A stretch of DNA of 64,000 bases, from contig JAQJZZ010000002.1 in assembly GCA_030077755.1 (NCBI GenBank), positions 434,001-498,000 on the forward strand, in the 5' to 3' direction. Made by a program: the position numbers and the translations under genes. This DNA comes from Filosporella fistucella (lineage: Eukaryota; Ascomycota; Leotiomycetes; Helotiales). The notes beneath the pieces are model-generated. The model was not told where the DNA came from. It searched no databases and worked only from the letters and a program-made list of their open reading frames with translations. Below are positions 43,629 through 53,795 of the stretch, in pieces. The stretch's first letter is position 1, and every line of letters begins with the position of its first letter.

Positions 43629-44207
43629 ATGTCATCCGAAACCACAATTCGCCGTCCTTATAAAGGATCCTGCCACTGTGGCCGAATCCGCTATATTGCC
43701 TACATTCGTCTTCCTATTATACCGAAACCTGATACCCTAACCCCCTTTCGCAAATGCAATTGCATCGCCTGCGTAAAGCTCAATTTCTTCCACGTACGAC
43801 TCGAGCATTCTCCTTCTGATTTCCGGCTCCTCGATCCGCTGGACCCAGATAAAGACTTGGGTAATTACCTGTGTAATTCTGGTGAGATAAATTGGTGGTT
43901 CTGCAGACAATGCTCTGTGAGATGTTTTGCCCAAGAAGGAGAGACAGTTGTGAAAGAAGTGTCCGTTGATTGGGAAGAGAAGGGTGGAGGGGAGAAAATC
44001 AAAGCTTGGTGTATGCAAGAGCAAGGTTGGATTGAAGGTGAAACTGGGTATTTGAGTGTCAATGCTACGACATTGGAACATGGACAGGAAGGCTTGGACT
44101 TAAGGGAGTGGCACGAGAAGAAATGGATAACTTATTTGGATTGGAGACATCATGAAAATCCTGGGAAGCCGAGGACGGATAAACCTTATGAGGCAGGGGT
44201 GTATTGA
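43629..44207 (+). CDS. GFA / CENP-V-type zinc protein
   Basis: Single exon of 192 aa. The GFA fold signature is clear: GSCHCGRIRY at residues ~13-22, CNCIACVK at ~46-53, and the later WFCRQCSVRCF in the GNYLCNSGEINWWFC block. These cysteines bind two zincs in the family founded on glutathione-dependent formaldehyde-activating enzyme, though most fungal members have unknown substrates. The C-terminus is extended by about 50 residues with EGLDLREWHEKKWITYLDWR, typical of fungal copies. It has no targeting signal and is probably cytosolic. Confidence 0.87.
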   Translation: MSSETTIRRPYKGSCHCGRIRYIAYIRLPIIPKPDTLTPFRKCNCIACVKLNFFHVRLEHSPSDFRLLDPLDPDKDLGNYLCNSGEINWWFCRQCSVRCFAQEGETVVKEVSVDWEEKGGGEKIKAWCMQEQGWIEGETGYLSVNATTLEHGQEGLDLREWHEKKWITYLDWRHHENPGKPRTDKPYEAGVY

Positions 44208-44391
44208 TGAACAAACACTACACACGGCGAAGTTGGAGAGGATGGCGCAATCTAATGATGATGCGGGTCGACAGCACACAGTCTGGTAAATCCTGAGCTC
44301 TAAGCAGGGACATGAGAAATACTATAAGTTACGATTTACGTTGCACTGCTTCTAGAGGTTGATTAGAGAACGTCACGCATTGCAACAAAAT

Positions 44392-44422
44392 TTCGAAAGG
44401 TCCGAACCATCGCATTTCAGCC
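44392..44422 (+). repeat. Dispersed short repeat, copy A
   Basis: TTCGAAAGGTCCGAACC followed by ATCGCATTTCAGCC matches, with few changes, 49259-49291 (TTCGAAAAGTCCGAATT then CTCGCATTTCAGCC) and, more loosely, 49329-49364. All three copies lie in non-coding DNA, so the similarity is not due to a shared protein motif. Confidence 0.6.
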
Positions 44423-44594
44423 TTACCCCGCCTATAGCACACATTTCCGCCCCGAACAAGACTTGAGATTTGATTAGGCCTAAGCAGAACGTGATCAAGC
44501 GACAGAGTTCATGCCTTGCAAAAGAAAGCAAAGTTTGGCCAATGTGATGTGCCAAGACTGTAGAGAAGGAACAGCACTGCCACCACAGCTGCCA

Positions 44595-44613
44595 ACCTAC
44601 CTAAGGTAGGTTT
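44595..44613. promoter_or_regulatory. Perfect 9-bp inverted repeat upstream of the ubiquitin-like gene
   Basis: AACCTACCT and AGGTAGGTT flank a single central base, 75 bp before the ATG at 44688. A related ACCTTAGGTAAGT occurs near 53326 upstream of the MARVEL gene. The symmetry suggests a binding site for a dimeric regulator. The factor is unknown. Confidence 0.4.
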
Positions 44614-44687
44614 AAAACAGAAACCTGTTCATTGCATGTCCGATACCAGTTCTCTTTATCTCATTACTCACATCCACCTTAGGCACA

Positions 44688-46784
44688 ATGTCCACCGATT
44701 GGACCGATGAAGAATATGCTGACTGCCTTTACATTGAGGATATAGACAGCAATGATGGCTTATCTATAAGGCTCAGTGGGGTCAAACTCACCCAGACCGT
44801 AGAACAGTTGAAAAGGGCTATTGCGGTCAACCAAGCAACCCGGGGCAATCGCAGGGCTCCTGAGAGCATTCAAGTTGCATTTTTGGGAGTAATACTCGAT
44901 AACCGTATGTTTCGACACATGGAGTTACTATGCATGACTGAAAAACAAATAGCCAGTCGCTCCCTATCATCATATAATATTATTTTTGTAAGCCTTTTGT
45001 CCTTCACGCGTCGTTAATTTTTTTGTGCTCAGCTTCACAGGGCGACACATTGTTCTTCAAGTTTTCCGACCCTCAGGTTGGAACCACCAATACACATTCT
45101 CCTATCTATCCTGTTCAAAGTTGGTTTCCTTCAACCCAAGTCACATGCGACAAAGTTCGTCTCGACGATTTGGAAGTCTCATTTCATCGCACGATTAGAG
45201 TACCAGATGGACCCAAAAGCTCTGCTCTACCGCCGTCGCTGGGCAAATTCCCAATTTATCAGGTAAAGGATTATGTGGGAAAACTGCCAGATGAGATGGC
45301 TGTAAAAGGCGGCGTCTTCCTTCCTATGTATCGTACGTATCTTGTTAAAGTCTTTCATAATGCTAACACACATTCAGAAAGAGAGGCAATGTGGATCCAA
45401 CTCCACTCAGAAAAACAATACGCCATCAAGATTTTTGTAGGAGGTGTGAATGCTGTGTCGGGTGAACCTGCTATAGAAACACCAGCGACCAAGTTACGGA
45501 GACGAAATTTGCTTTCTCGGAACAAATTGATACAGGATTATGTCGTTGTCCCGCATCAACTGTGGCTGGATGGGATTGCTACCAGTGCGGGGAAAGTGAG
45601 GCAATTTGTCGCTATGCCGACAGGAAGTGGGTATTCTGTTGAAGTGCAAGTGACTGGAGAAGAGGTAACTGGAGGGATACAATTCGAGGTTGTACGCCCG
45701 AAGCGTCCACCCGGGATTGTGCTCGATAACTTGTATTTCATGAATTATGACGGGAAAAAGTTGGCACTCAACCACGTCAACATTACTGAAGCTTTCAAGC
45801 ATACAAAACGTAGGCTTGAGATGAGGTATGGTATTAAGGTGGAGGACGCCCGATTCATATTCAATGGAAAGCAGCTCCAGGGTGAGTACCAGGGGAAGAG
45901 TGCACGCAGTATTCAAATGGTATGTAACTGATATCTGACAGACGATTCAACTTTGGAGACATTTGATGTGCGCGAGGTAAGAATAGCACCAAGCCAGAAA
46001 GAGGTCTTTTTGTGTTTAATTAACCACCCAAGAATAGAATTCCGTGATCCACATGGTCCAGAGGATGCTAGGCGGAGGTTACGTTGTCACAAGCTCAGCA
46101 GGATACCGTTGCATGCGAGAAATAGAACCACAACGTTGTTCAGAGATGAGTCCCGAAATGGGCATTGCCGCTGGCGGCTTCATCGACCAGGCCATCATTC
46201 GCGACCCCAAGGAGGTCGACTGGGACACTTCGCAGCCCAAAGTGTTCAATGTCCAAATTCTCAACAGTCAAAGTTTCAGAAGCGTGACTGGTTCCGCGCC
46301 GCCTAAGACTCCCATCGACGCTTCAACCTACACGAAATACGGATATCCATTTTTCCGTATGTATGAGGAGGCGACTGAGATTGCCGGCGAGTTCTCCATG
46401 GTGAAGTCAGTCGGACAAATCGATAATACGCCAGAACCATCGCTTGGGCCTCACAAGGTTAGTTTACTGAAAGGATTATCTTTCTTATCAGTGGGTGGCG
46501 GACTTCCAAAATCGAAAATTCGTTTGAAGAAGGCGGCTGGGAAGAAAGCAGTGATTGTGAACCCGTCCCCGGCTGTTATCCCAAAGCCTAAATCGCCGAT
46601 GAAGGTAGAAGCAATGGAGGAAGTGAAGACAAACAAGCAGCCCCCGTCAATTTACAAGGCTGGATGCGGCGTTACGGATTTCAAAGAAATTGGATTTTTC
46701 AATCCTGCAGGTTCGATGGCTCCTTTCCGGACGCTTGACGAGCTTGAGCATGAGGTAAGAAGTCAAGGACAAGTGGTGTTTTAG
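44688..46784 (+). CDS. Ubiquitin-like domain protein, fungal-specific
   Basis: Five exons, 44688-44904, 45033-45332, 45378-45881, 45942-45976 and 46038-46784, give 600 aa with all junctions in phase. The clearest domain is a ubiquitin-like fold at about residues 275-365: a LEMRYGIKVEDARFIFNGKQLQDDSTLETFDVRE core, where KQLQDDSTLETF mirrors the ubiquitin KQLEDGRTL segment, followed by SVIHMVQRMLGGG. Upstream is a GYSVEVQVTGEEVTGGIQFEV block. Downstream are MGIAAGGFIDQAI, VFNVQILN and GYPFFRMYEE, seen together in a widespread fungal family without known function. There is no terminal diglycine for conjugation, so it acts as an embedded ubiquitin-like module. The 45-nt intron 2 is in frame and lacks stops, so retention would also give a protein. 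Confidence 0.82.
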
Positions 46785-47120
46785 GATCAGTGCAGCACAA
46801 GCCATGTTTTTGATAGACAATGGAAAATGATCGAACCTATGGTTGTTAGGCAGCTAATCCAAATTGGATATTTCAATTTCTATATATCAATCAAAAAATC
46901 ACGTTTCAAACCCTCTTATCTGAATCTTATGCAAGTTACGAGACGGAAATGTCTAAACGGGTCTAAACAGGAAAAAGCAAAAGGACGAAAAGCCGCACGG
47001 GAGCCAAGGTCGCAACCTAAACGCCAGCGGGGCATCCCTCACATTCCCCGCTCCGGGTTGAAATGGTGCACAATTACTTAACCACCTTTGGTCTCTACAA
47101 TCAATGCAACAGTGATGAAT
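46785..47120. other. Short intergenic stretch, nothing recognised
   Basis: About 340 bp separate the ubiquitin-like gene from the STAND-N/LIM gene. The two are codirectional. No distinctive element was seen. Confidence 0.5.
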
Positions 47121-48504
47121 ATGGATCCCCTAACCATAACTGCCACAGTAGTATGTGTTGTCCTCTCATTTCAACTTCGATAAACATATTAAACAGCTTT
47201 GCACAGATGAAAGTCACCGCCACATGTCTCCAAACTGCAAAAGCACTCTACGAGCTTCATACATTGTACAAAGACGCCCCTATGTACATCATATCCATAA
47301 GTTCCGAGACCACCGTGATCAATGCCTCTCTTTCCAAACTGCAAAGTCACATCCTCGGCATACCAGATATGTCCAGCCTGGTACAGGCGAGACCAGAATT
47401 GGCAGCTGCCTTGGACACTGCGTTAGCAGGGTGTATGGTGCTGTTTAGCTGTTTAGACGATGAACTTAACCGTATAATGTTGAATTCTTCGCAATCGAAG
47501 GGTATAACATGGAAAGGGAAGGCGAGATCGATTTGGAATCGGGATAAGTTGAAAGATCTCCTTGATGGCTTAAGGGGGTTGCAGATATCATTGAATTTAC
47601 TGCTGCAACTTTTACAAGTGTGAGTAAAAGAATTCTGATAACTTTTAATATCGACTCTTAATTAACTATGTGGCGATAGTGACTCCTTGGAGGAAATAAA
47701 GCGTCTTATACAAAGGGGGAGACCAGCCCTTGCGACTACCGCCCAGACGACGGAAACGTTGATATCTTCCCATCCAGAGATTGCAAATACTGTGCCTGGA
47801 TATTCCAAAGATATCTTTGGAATAGAGGGTTCAAGGCCAGAGTATGCGGCTAGCATATGGTCAAAGAGCGATTTTGATTTTGAGGACCTCCAGAAGATAG
47901 CTCGTCGCCGTGCTCTCTATGCTGCACAAGAAGGCAGTTCAAACAGTATCAATGAAGCTACTCCTGTGGAACAAGAAGGATTCAATAAATCCAGTGCAAG
48001 CAAGAACCCAACCCAGAAACATTCCAGTAGCTCCTCGCAAGGAATAGAAGAATCTGGAGGCCAAACAGCAATTGGGTCAGTTTGCGCAAGGTGCCAACAA
48101 CCGATCGATCTGTCCCTCCAATTCATACCTCTTTCCGAGCACGTATTTCATGTCGATTGTTTCGTTTGCAACGTAAGTCACCTACAGAAATGCATCATAG
48201 AGCAAGGCTAACAATCCAGAAATGTGGCACATATATCGGCGACAATTATTTCGAGGTCCCAGATACTGGGCCCAAACCCAGGATTTATTGTGAAACATGC
48301 TACCCCGATGATTTAGATCTTTGCCGCCGTTGCGGAGAGCAGATCGACGGGCCTCATATCACGATGTTTGACCAGAAGTATCATCCAGAGCATTTCAACT
48401 GTGCTGCTTGTTCGCTTGTGTTTGGTCACGGGGAACTTTGCTATGAATTCGATGGGGATGCTTATTGTTCTGATCATAATCAACCAGGCTTTGGCAATAC
48501 TTGA
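47121..48504 (+). CDS. Fusion of a fungal STAND-type N-terminal domain with LIM zinc fingers
   Basis: Four exons, 47121-47150, 47207-47619, 47680-48172 and 48220-48504, give 406 aa. The 30-nt first exon encodes MDPLTITATV and joins MKVTATCLQTAKALYEL. This is the start of the helical domain often found at the N-terminus of fungal STAND/NLR-like and related proteins, with ISSETTVINASLSKLQSHIL and LDTALAGCMVLFSCLDDEL following. A polar linker (about 210-300) leads to two LIM-type modules: CARCQQPIDL...HVFHVDCFVCNKCGTYI...YCETCYPD and LCRRCGEQI...KYHPEHFNCAACSLVF...YCSDH. Cysteine, histidine and aspartate ligand spacing fits two zincs per LIM. LIM domains bind proteins, commonly in actin and polarity complexes. 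Coupling them to this N-terminal domain suggests an adaptor in a signalling or death pathway, which is inference. Confidence 0.82.
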
Positions 48505-48889
48505 AAAGAATTCCTTGGAAGTGTCCCTCTCTTGCCAGCTTGACCAAAGCCGTCGCTTGGTTTGGAGGTTTCTTCACTGAATGCCATTACCGGCTCTGCC
48601 ACGTAAATTCTTGAATCCGCCGCAATTTTTGGATTGCTACCAGCTCTCAAACACGAATTTTATAGGGGTGGAGAGAAATAATTCAAATCACAAGCATGGG
48701 TTGGAAATACTATAAGAACGATGGGCGCCGAGGACATGGAACCATTCTAACGGAGGATTTTGGGAGTGGATTGCGTCGACAAAATTACGAGAGGATTGTC
48801 TGTATTTGAGTAAAATTCCGAATAATTGCCTATTCTAGTACAAGCCACACTCGAGGCCAGAAAGGAAATGGGCCAAAAGAAAAGGATTG

Positions 48890-49044
48890 AAAATGGCAAA
48901 ACTCCAGCCTCCCAGTCGAATAGGGAGACCTTAGAAACCCTCCGGTGAGGATTTTGAAGCTGGGTGATTTTATTTTTACGTTGACTTGATCGTTTTGTCA
49001 ACAGACCACTACGCCACGATTCCATGCGGCGATGCCTATGGCCT
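48890..49044 (-). repeat. SINE-like element, copy 2
   Basis: On the minus strand the order of blocks matches the copy at 26359-26520: AGGCCATA, a GATCGCC-like block (here CATCGCC), TGGCGTAGTGG (A box), GTTGAC...GTCAAC stem, AAATAAAATCACCC, GCTTCAAAA, an imperfect hairpin in CTCACCGGAGGG, TTTCTAAGGTCTCC, TATTCGACTGGG (B-box-like) and a terminal CCATTTT. The stems and loops differ between copies, but pairing of the GTTGAC stem is preserved. Confidence 0.6.
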
Positions 49045-49258
49045 GGTTACTGGGAGGGTTTTCTGGGTACTTGTATGTGGAAAGGGGGGGGGGGGAATTG
49101 GTTGATGATGTTTTTGATGTTTGCAAATTCTCTCGTTAATGTGAGGTGAAAAGGTGGACAATTTTGGTGTAGGAGGACCCAACGAAGATTCAAATCTCCA
49201 CGTCAAGTATTGCACCACTTCAATAATTTTAGAAGAAGTGTTGCATCTTTTACCGGTA

Positions 49259-49364
49259 TTCGAAAAGTCCGAATTCTCGCATTTCAGCCCTATGCGGTGT
49301 TTGGGATGTGCATTTTGGATCCGTTGGATTTTGAAAAGTCCGAATCATTGCATCGCATCCAGCC
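49259..49364 (+). repeat. Dispersed short repeat, copies B and C
   Basis: Copy B (49259-49291) closely matches the copy at 44392-44422. Copy C (49329-49364, TTTTGAAAAGTCCGAATC then ATTGCATCGCATCCAGCC) is more diverged. The two lie about 70 bp apart in the same orientation. Confidence 0.5.
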
Positions 49365-50459
49365 TCAAACCTAACTCTGATCAGTGGAAGATGCAACGAG
49401 GGACTCGCGCAGAGATAACTTCTGGGCCTTAGGATTCATCGCAATCCAACCGAGATCGAAGCAATAGGGAATATGAATGGCTATTCCTTAAATCACCAGC
49501 CCAAGCTACAGAATGTCTTTTTCTCACCACTTGTATTTTGACAATATAACAACGCCAACCACTTTCCATCAAGTCGTCCTTCCAACGGACTTAACCCAGC
49601 CGCAAGACTTAATCCTGGGCTGATATTTTCCTGTCTCATTTGAAAAGGGGAACGTCGAAACATGCATGTCTTCGGAGCTCTCAAAAGACGGGACAAGGAT
49701 TTGTCCAATTAAACCTCACAGAAATCGCCTCAGTCACAGCCTTGCAATCACTACGCCTCAAACTTTCCCATCCAGAGCCTGGACTCTTGGGCTTTTGGCA
49801 TGGACTATTTTTAGATATGCTCGGTCGCGATGCAACTCAATATTTCAAACCAATTAATATCTAATTGCATTATCAAGTAGTTTCAGCAATCTTATATCTC
49901 AATACGAAAAATGGAGCTACGAATACCGACAATCACCTTAAGCTTATTTTTGGCGAGTGAGCTCCAAATGCAGGGCAGACCTAAAATCTCCTCACGAGTC
50001 ACGACCAACGTTCCAGAACGATTCAGCCCAAGAAAATCTGGGCAAACAAAAGCAAAAGCCGCTCATCTGATATGTCTCAGTGACAGCGGATAGGGTGATT
50101 TGGTACCACATCGGCAAGAGCCGCCATTCCTATCCATCAATGAGCGAAAGAGGCGTCTGCAAGGTATTCAGCTGCATTCAGCTTTCAATTTCCACGCTCT
50201 TGTGGCGCTCTTAGGCACTATTGATCGTGCGAGAAAACGTCTATGTATGGTTCAGTGTCAGAGGCTCAAGGATTTTTTACAGTCTTATTGGTTTATATCT
50301 GCAATCACATGATGGGAAATAAGGATGCAGACGGCAACCTAATAGCTCCAAGCAGGCAGATCACGACTCGATCCTTGACCCAGAGCCTAAGACGGGAGTT
50401 CAAATAGCTGCAATGTCCCGGCACGCTTCAAGGAGCTTGATTGCGATCTTTAAGCAAAA

Positions 50460-52330
50460 ATGCGCTCTGCGATGCAGTCCATAACACTCTCCTTCCTGCT
50501 GCTCGCATCCTACGTTTCTGGCGCCGTTCTTTCTCCTCGCGCAAGTTCTGCACCAACATGTGTAGGCTTGAGTGTCAAATCCAACGATGGCGATCGTAAA
50601 ATCGCACTTGTTATTGACAGTTCCGGGTCAATGGCCGGAACTGATCCGTATGACCTCCGAATTGCTGCTGGAAGAGCTCTCAACGACTGGTTGATCACAA
50701 AAGCGGAAGCTGGGAATGGCAAGAAATCTGATCTTGTTACTGTTGTTGACTTTGATGATGTGGCAACTTTGCTGTACCCTCTTGGTGATCCTGGTGGAGC
50801 AAATGCCTCATTCAGCTCTATCGATTCTAGTGGTGGAACCTACATTGCTGGTGGGGTGGAAATGGGCATTGCTCAGTTGACTGCAAGTGGTTCCGGTTCA
50901 ACCAGCGGAAGATCTTCTATTATCGTGTTTACTGATGGATCGGTACGTTGCTTCTTGATGGGTGTTTCAAAATGCTAATTATTCAGGACTCTGACATTTC
51001 CACTTTGGTAAAGAACATTGCTCGTGCAGATTCACTGGGTATTCGAGTCTCTTTTGGCTTCCTCGACACAACTTCGAGTGTTCAGGCCAGCTCTGTCTTG
51101 TCTGCCATCACACATTCTGGTGGTGTTTACGCTACAATAACTACTGAAGATGCGTCGAACAACTTCATCAACTTTGCCATTCTCAATGGTCTTACCTACA
51201 ACGACAACCCATCTGGAAACAACAACACGTTATTGGCTGGTCTCTCCATTGCACAATTCATCTCCGGCACAAATTCAGAATCGATCTTTTACAACGCACA
51301 AGCAAATGAGCATATCCAATTCTCAATCCAGAGTGTCAATTCTGGTATCCTTACTATCGAGGCAAAGTTGGGCGGCAAGGTATTGAACGGTACAACCACG
51401 TCAACCTCTTCATATTATCTTCCCACCAAGTTCAACGTCACAGCTCCAAATGCAGGAGAAATCGAAATCAAAATCACCCCCAAAAAAGCACCTGCAAATT
51501 CACAATTTATCATTGGAGCTATGTCAGACATGCCAATCCAGAATTGTACTCTAGCAGTTGTACCACAGAGCGGAGGGGGAGGAATGGGAACAGGAGCCAA
51601 AGTCGGTCTTGGCCTTGGTATACCTGCTCTGATAGCTGGTCTTGGTGTTGGAGGTCTCTTCCTCTTGAAATATTTTGGCCACAAGATCCCTGGTATTCCA
51701 CCTATCAAGAATCCATTCGCTCCTAAGGGACCTCCAGCCGATCCAAGCAATCAATTGCCTGCTTATGAAGGTGAAAAGCCAGGGTTTACATCTAATGTGA
51801 CGCCTTTGAACGGCGGCGGCGGAGGAGGCGGTGGAGGCGGAGGAGGAGGAGGTGGTGGTGGTGGTGGAAACGGCTTCGTTCCACCTCCAATTGTTCCCCC
51901 TCTCCAAAACCTCGCTCCTCCTCACAACTCAGACACAACGCATCCGCCTCAAACCACAGCCCAAGACCCACGCAATAAGCACCGCATCAGACGGCGCAAA
52001 TTCCCCACCGGTCCATACCACCACCACCATCTCCCTCCCTCTCACCCTTGTATGCACGAACTCTGCTCTCTCAGCCATCCCGAGCACATATGTCGCGATC
52101 CAAATATGGAGCCTTACGAGCCTTGTGCGTGTGAGGATGTGAATTGCCCAATGAATAACGAGGATCATGAGTGTGTGGATGATGAACACATTATGCCTTG
52201 TGAGTGTGTGGATGAGGAGTGCCTGGTTGGAAAAAGATTGGAGAAACAGCATAGGGAGAAGATTGCTGCAGGATTGACGCTCGATGGGGCGAAGATGGCG
52301 GCTACGCAGGGGATAAGAAGTGTGATGTGA
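50460..52330 (+). CDS. Secretory-pathway von Willebrand A-domain membrane protein
   Basis: Two exons, 50460-50942 and 50987-52330, give 608 aa. A signal peptide (MRSAMQSITLSFLLLASYVSGA) is followed by a von Willebrand A domain. Its metal-ion-dependent adhesion site is intact: DSSGSM at ~53-58, the SSGGTYIAGG segment supplying the threonine, and IIVFTDGS at ~153-161 just before the splice. An extracellular beta-rich part with several N-glycosylation sites (NNNT, NGT, NVT) continues to residue ~360. A Gly-rich transmembrane segment (GTGAKVGLGLGIPALIAGL and on) comes next. The tail has a run of 19 glycines, a His-rich patch and a cysteine-rich end (CACEDVNC, CECVDEEC). Such domains mediate ligand or matrix binding. 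The Cys-rich cytosolic tail with a polyglycine hinge is unusual. No family name is assigned. Confidence 0.82.
51811..51867 (+). repeat. Polyglycine-encoding GGN repeat
   Basis: Nineteen consecutive glycine codons of mixed third base (GGC, GGA, GGT blocks) encode a homopolymeric glycine run in the tail of the von Willebrand A protein. Such tracts vary in length between strains through slippage. Confidence 0.85.
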
Positions 52331-52593
52331 TGGAAGTGATGGCTTGGAGGGATGGGGAAGGGGAATGATTGTTATACCAGGAGTTTTGAGGAAAGTTTGG
52401 ATGTTTCAATGATAGGTGGATTTGCAAAGGATGGAATGAATAACGGCAGTCTCTTTCGGATATCCAGCTCCTGAAGTTATGATGGTAGCTGTTAATAACA
52501 ATTTACATGTTCCTATACCCTAATAAACCCTCTTCTATCACTCTCCTCCCATCTACGTTCTAGTTTCCCGACCTCATTCCTTAATCACCCCAT

Positions 52594-52997
52594 CTAAGCA
52601 CTCATACCCATCCCCGTCCCGCCTCCAACTGGACCCCCCAAATTCCCTTGCGCCATTCCCGTCTCCCTAAACCTTCTCACATCTTCCGGAACTTTTCCAT
52701 CAGGATACTGTTCTTCTATCCTCCGTTGATGTTTTGCAAACATATTCAGTCTAGTCACGTGAATCAGCTTCTTTCCCTTCCTGTTTCCATTGTTTTAACA
52801 GAGGGAAGTGTTAGGAGGAGACAGAAAGAGAAGGTGGCCTACCCAATCGATTCTCCGTATTCTTGCGAGGCTCTAGGGTCTGGTATTCTTGGAGGAGGAG
52901 ATTGTTTATGATGCTGTTTTTCATCGTTTGTTTGGGTGACTCGAGGGGGAATTGGGGAGGAGGTAGGTGGGGTTTTAGGTTTGGTTCCGAAACACAT
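52594..52997 (-). CDS. Small hypothetical protein, 113 aa
   Basis: Two exons, 52997-52843 and 52780-52594, give 113 aa with the phase preserved across the 60-nt intron (GTAGGC donor, TAACA branch region, ACAG acceptor). Each exon alone is too short to stand out. The N-terminus MCFGTKPKTPP has a cysteine at position 2, possibly a palmitoylation site. The middle is Pro/Gln-rich. The second exon encodes a basic helix (KGKKLIHVTRLNMFAKHQRRIEEQYPDGKVPEDVRRF) and ends GGGTGMGMSA. The protein is not recognised. It converges on the von Willebrand A gene, with about 260 bp between the two stops. Confidence 0.62.
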
Positions 52998-53795
52998 TTT
53001 GATATCAATCCTAAAGTTTAGGTGTAGGATTTGAATATTTTAATTCATTTCTCTTCTATATCTCGTGATAAAGTGCCAAGGGAAAACATCTTGAGTCGAA
53101 GTTGACGTGAAAAGTGGAACTATGACGCAGAAATATGGAGAGATGTCTATCTTGACTGAGAGCGCCATTTTATTTGGGCTTCTTGTTAAAGGCCGTATGA
53201 AACTTAGGTATTGTACGGGTTTTACTTCGAAGAGAATTGTACTTGTGATTTAAAGAGAAAATGAATACCGGTTACTTCCTCTACCACGTGATCCATCCAC
53301 ATTGTCCAAACCCACCAGGCACTACCTTAGGTAAGTATATTGACGAAGTCACGATAGCTTCAAACTTCAAACAAGTTCATCTCACTTTCTCCCCCAGCCA
53401 CTCACTACCTACTCGGTGAGCCCAACCCCTCCATAAAAACGCCCTCAATTCTGCCCGCCAAGCACATCTCCAATTCTATTCTTGAAATATCTCAGCCTCA
53501 CTCTGCCGTCTCCCCCACAAATCCCCCATCTCATTGGCTCACAAACGACGCACCCAGCAGCGAAAACAATATTGTCTCAGCGCCACCAGGACACCGTTTC
53601 CCATTCCAGTATCCCGCATCTTCAGCTCCTGGCCCTAGGCTCCTTTGCGAATATGTCTCTGCATGGCGGTAATGATGTGTGTTGGCGCTGTGACCTTGTG
53701 GGCGTTTATATGTGTTGTCTGATTCCGTTTTTTAAGGCTTAAGATTTTCTGTATTTGTCGATAGTTCTATCGTTTATCTGATCTTGAACAGCAAA
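52998..53795. other. Promoter region between divergent genes, no gene seen
   Basis: This contains the promoters of the 113-aa gene (minus) and the MARVEL gene (plus). An ACCTTAGGTAAGT motif near 53326 resembles half of the palindrome upstream of the ubiquitin-like gene. CT-rich sequence from 53380 to 53560 is probably transcribed leader. Confidence 0.45.

Larger units (their letters stand above)
44208..44687. other. Intergenic region with a dispersed repeat and a palindrome
   Basis: No gene is supported. It holds one copy of a dispersed 30-35 bp repeat (44392-44422) and a perfect 9-bp-arm palindrome (44595-44613) just upstream of the ubiquitin-like gene; both are listed separately. Confidence 0.55.
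48505..50459. other. 1.95-kb gap with a SINE-like copy and short repeats
   Basis: No protein gene is supported; frames at 49493-49864 and 49911-50312 lack domains. It carries the second SINE-like copy (48890-49044), a run of 12 Gs at 49084-49095, and two copies of the dispersed short repeat (49259-49291 and 49329-49364). The repeat density marks it as a landing zone for mobile DNA. Confidence 0.55.

Noticed and set aside
49084..49095. Run of 12 guanines as a possible functional G-tract
   Set aside because: A single homopolymer without further G-runs nearby does not make a quadruplex; length is also error-prone in sequencing.
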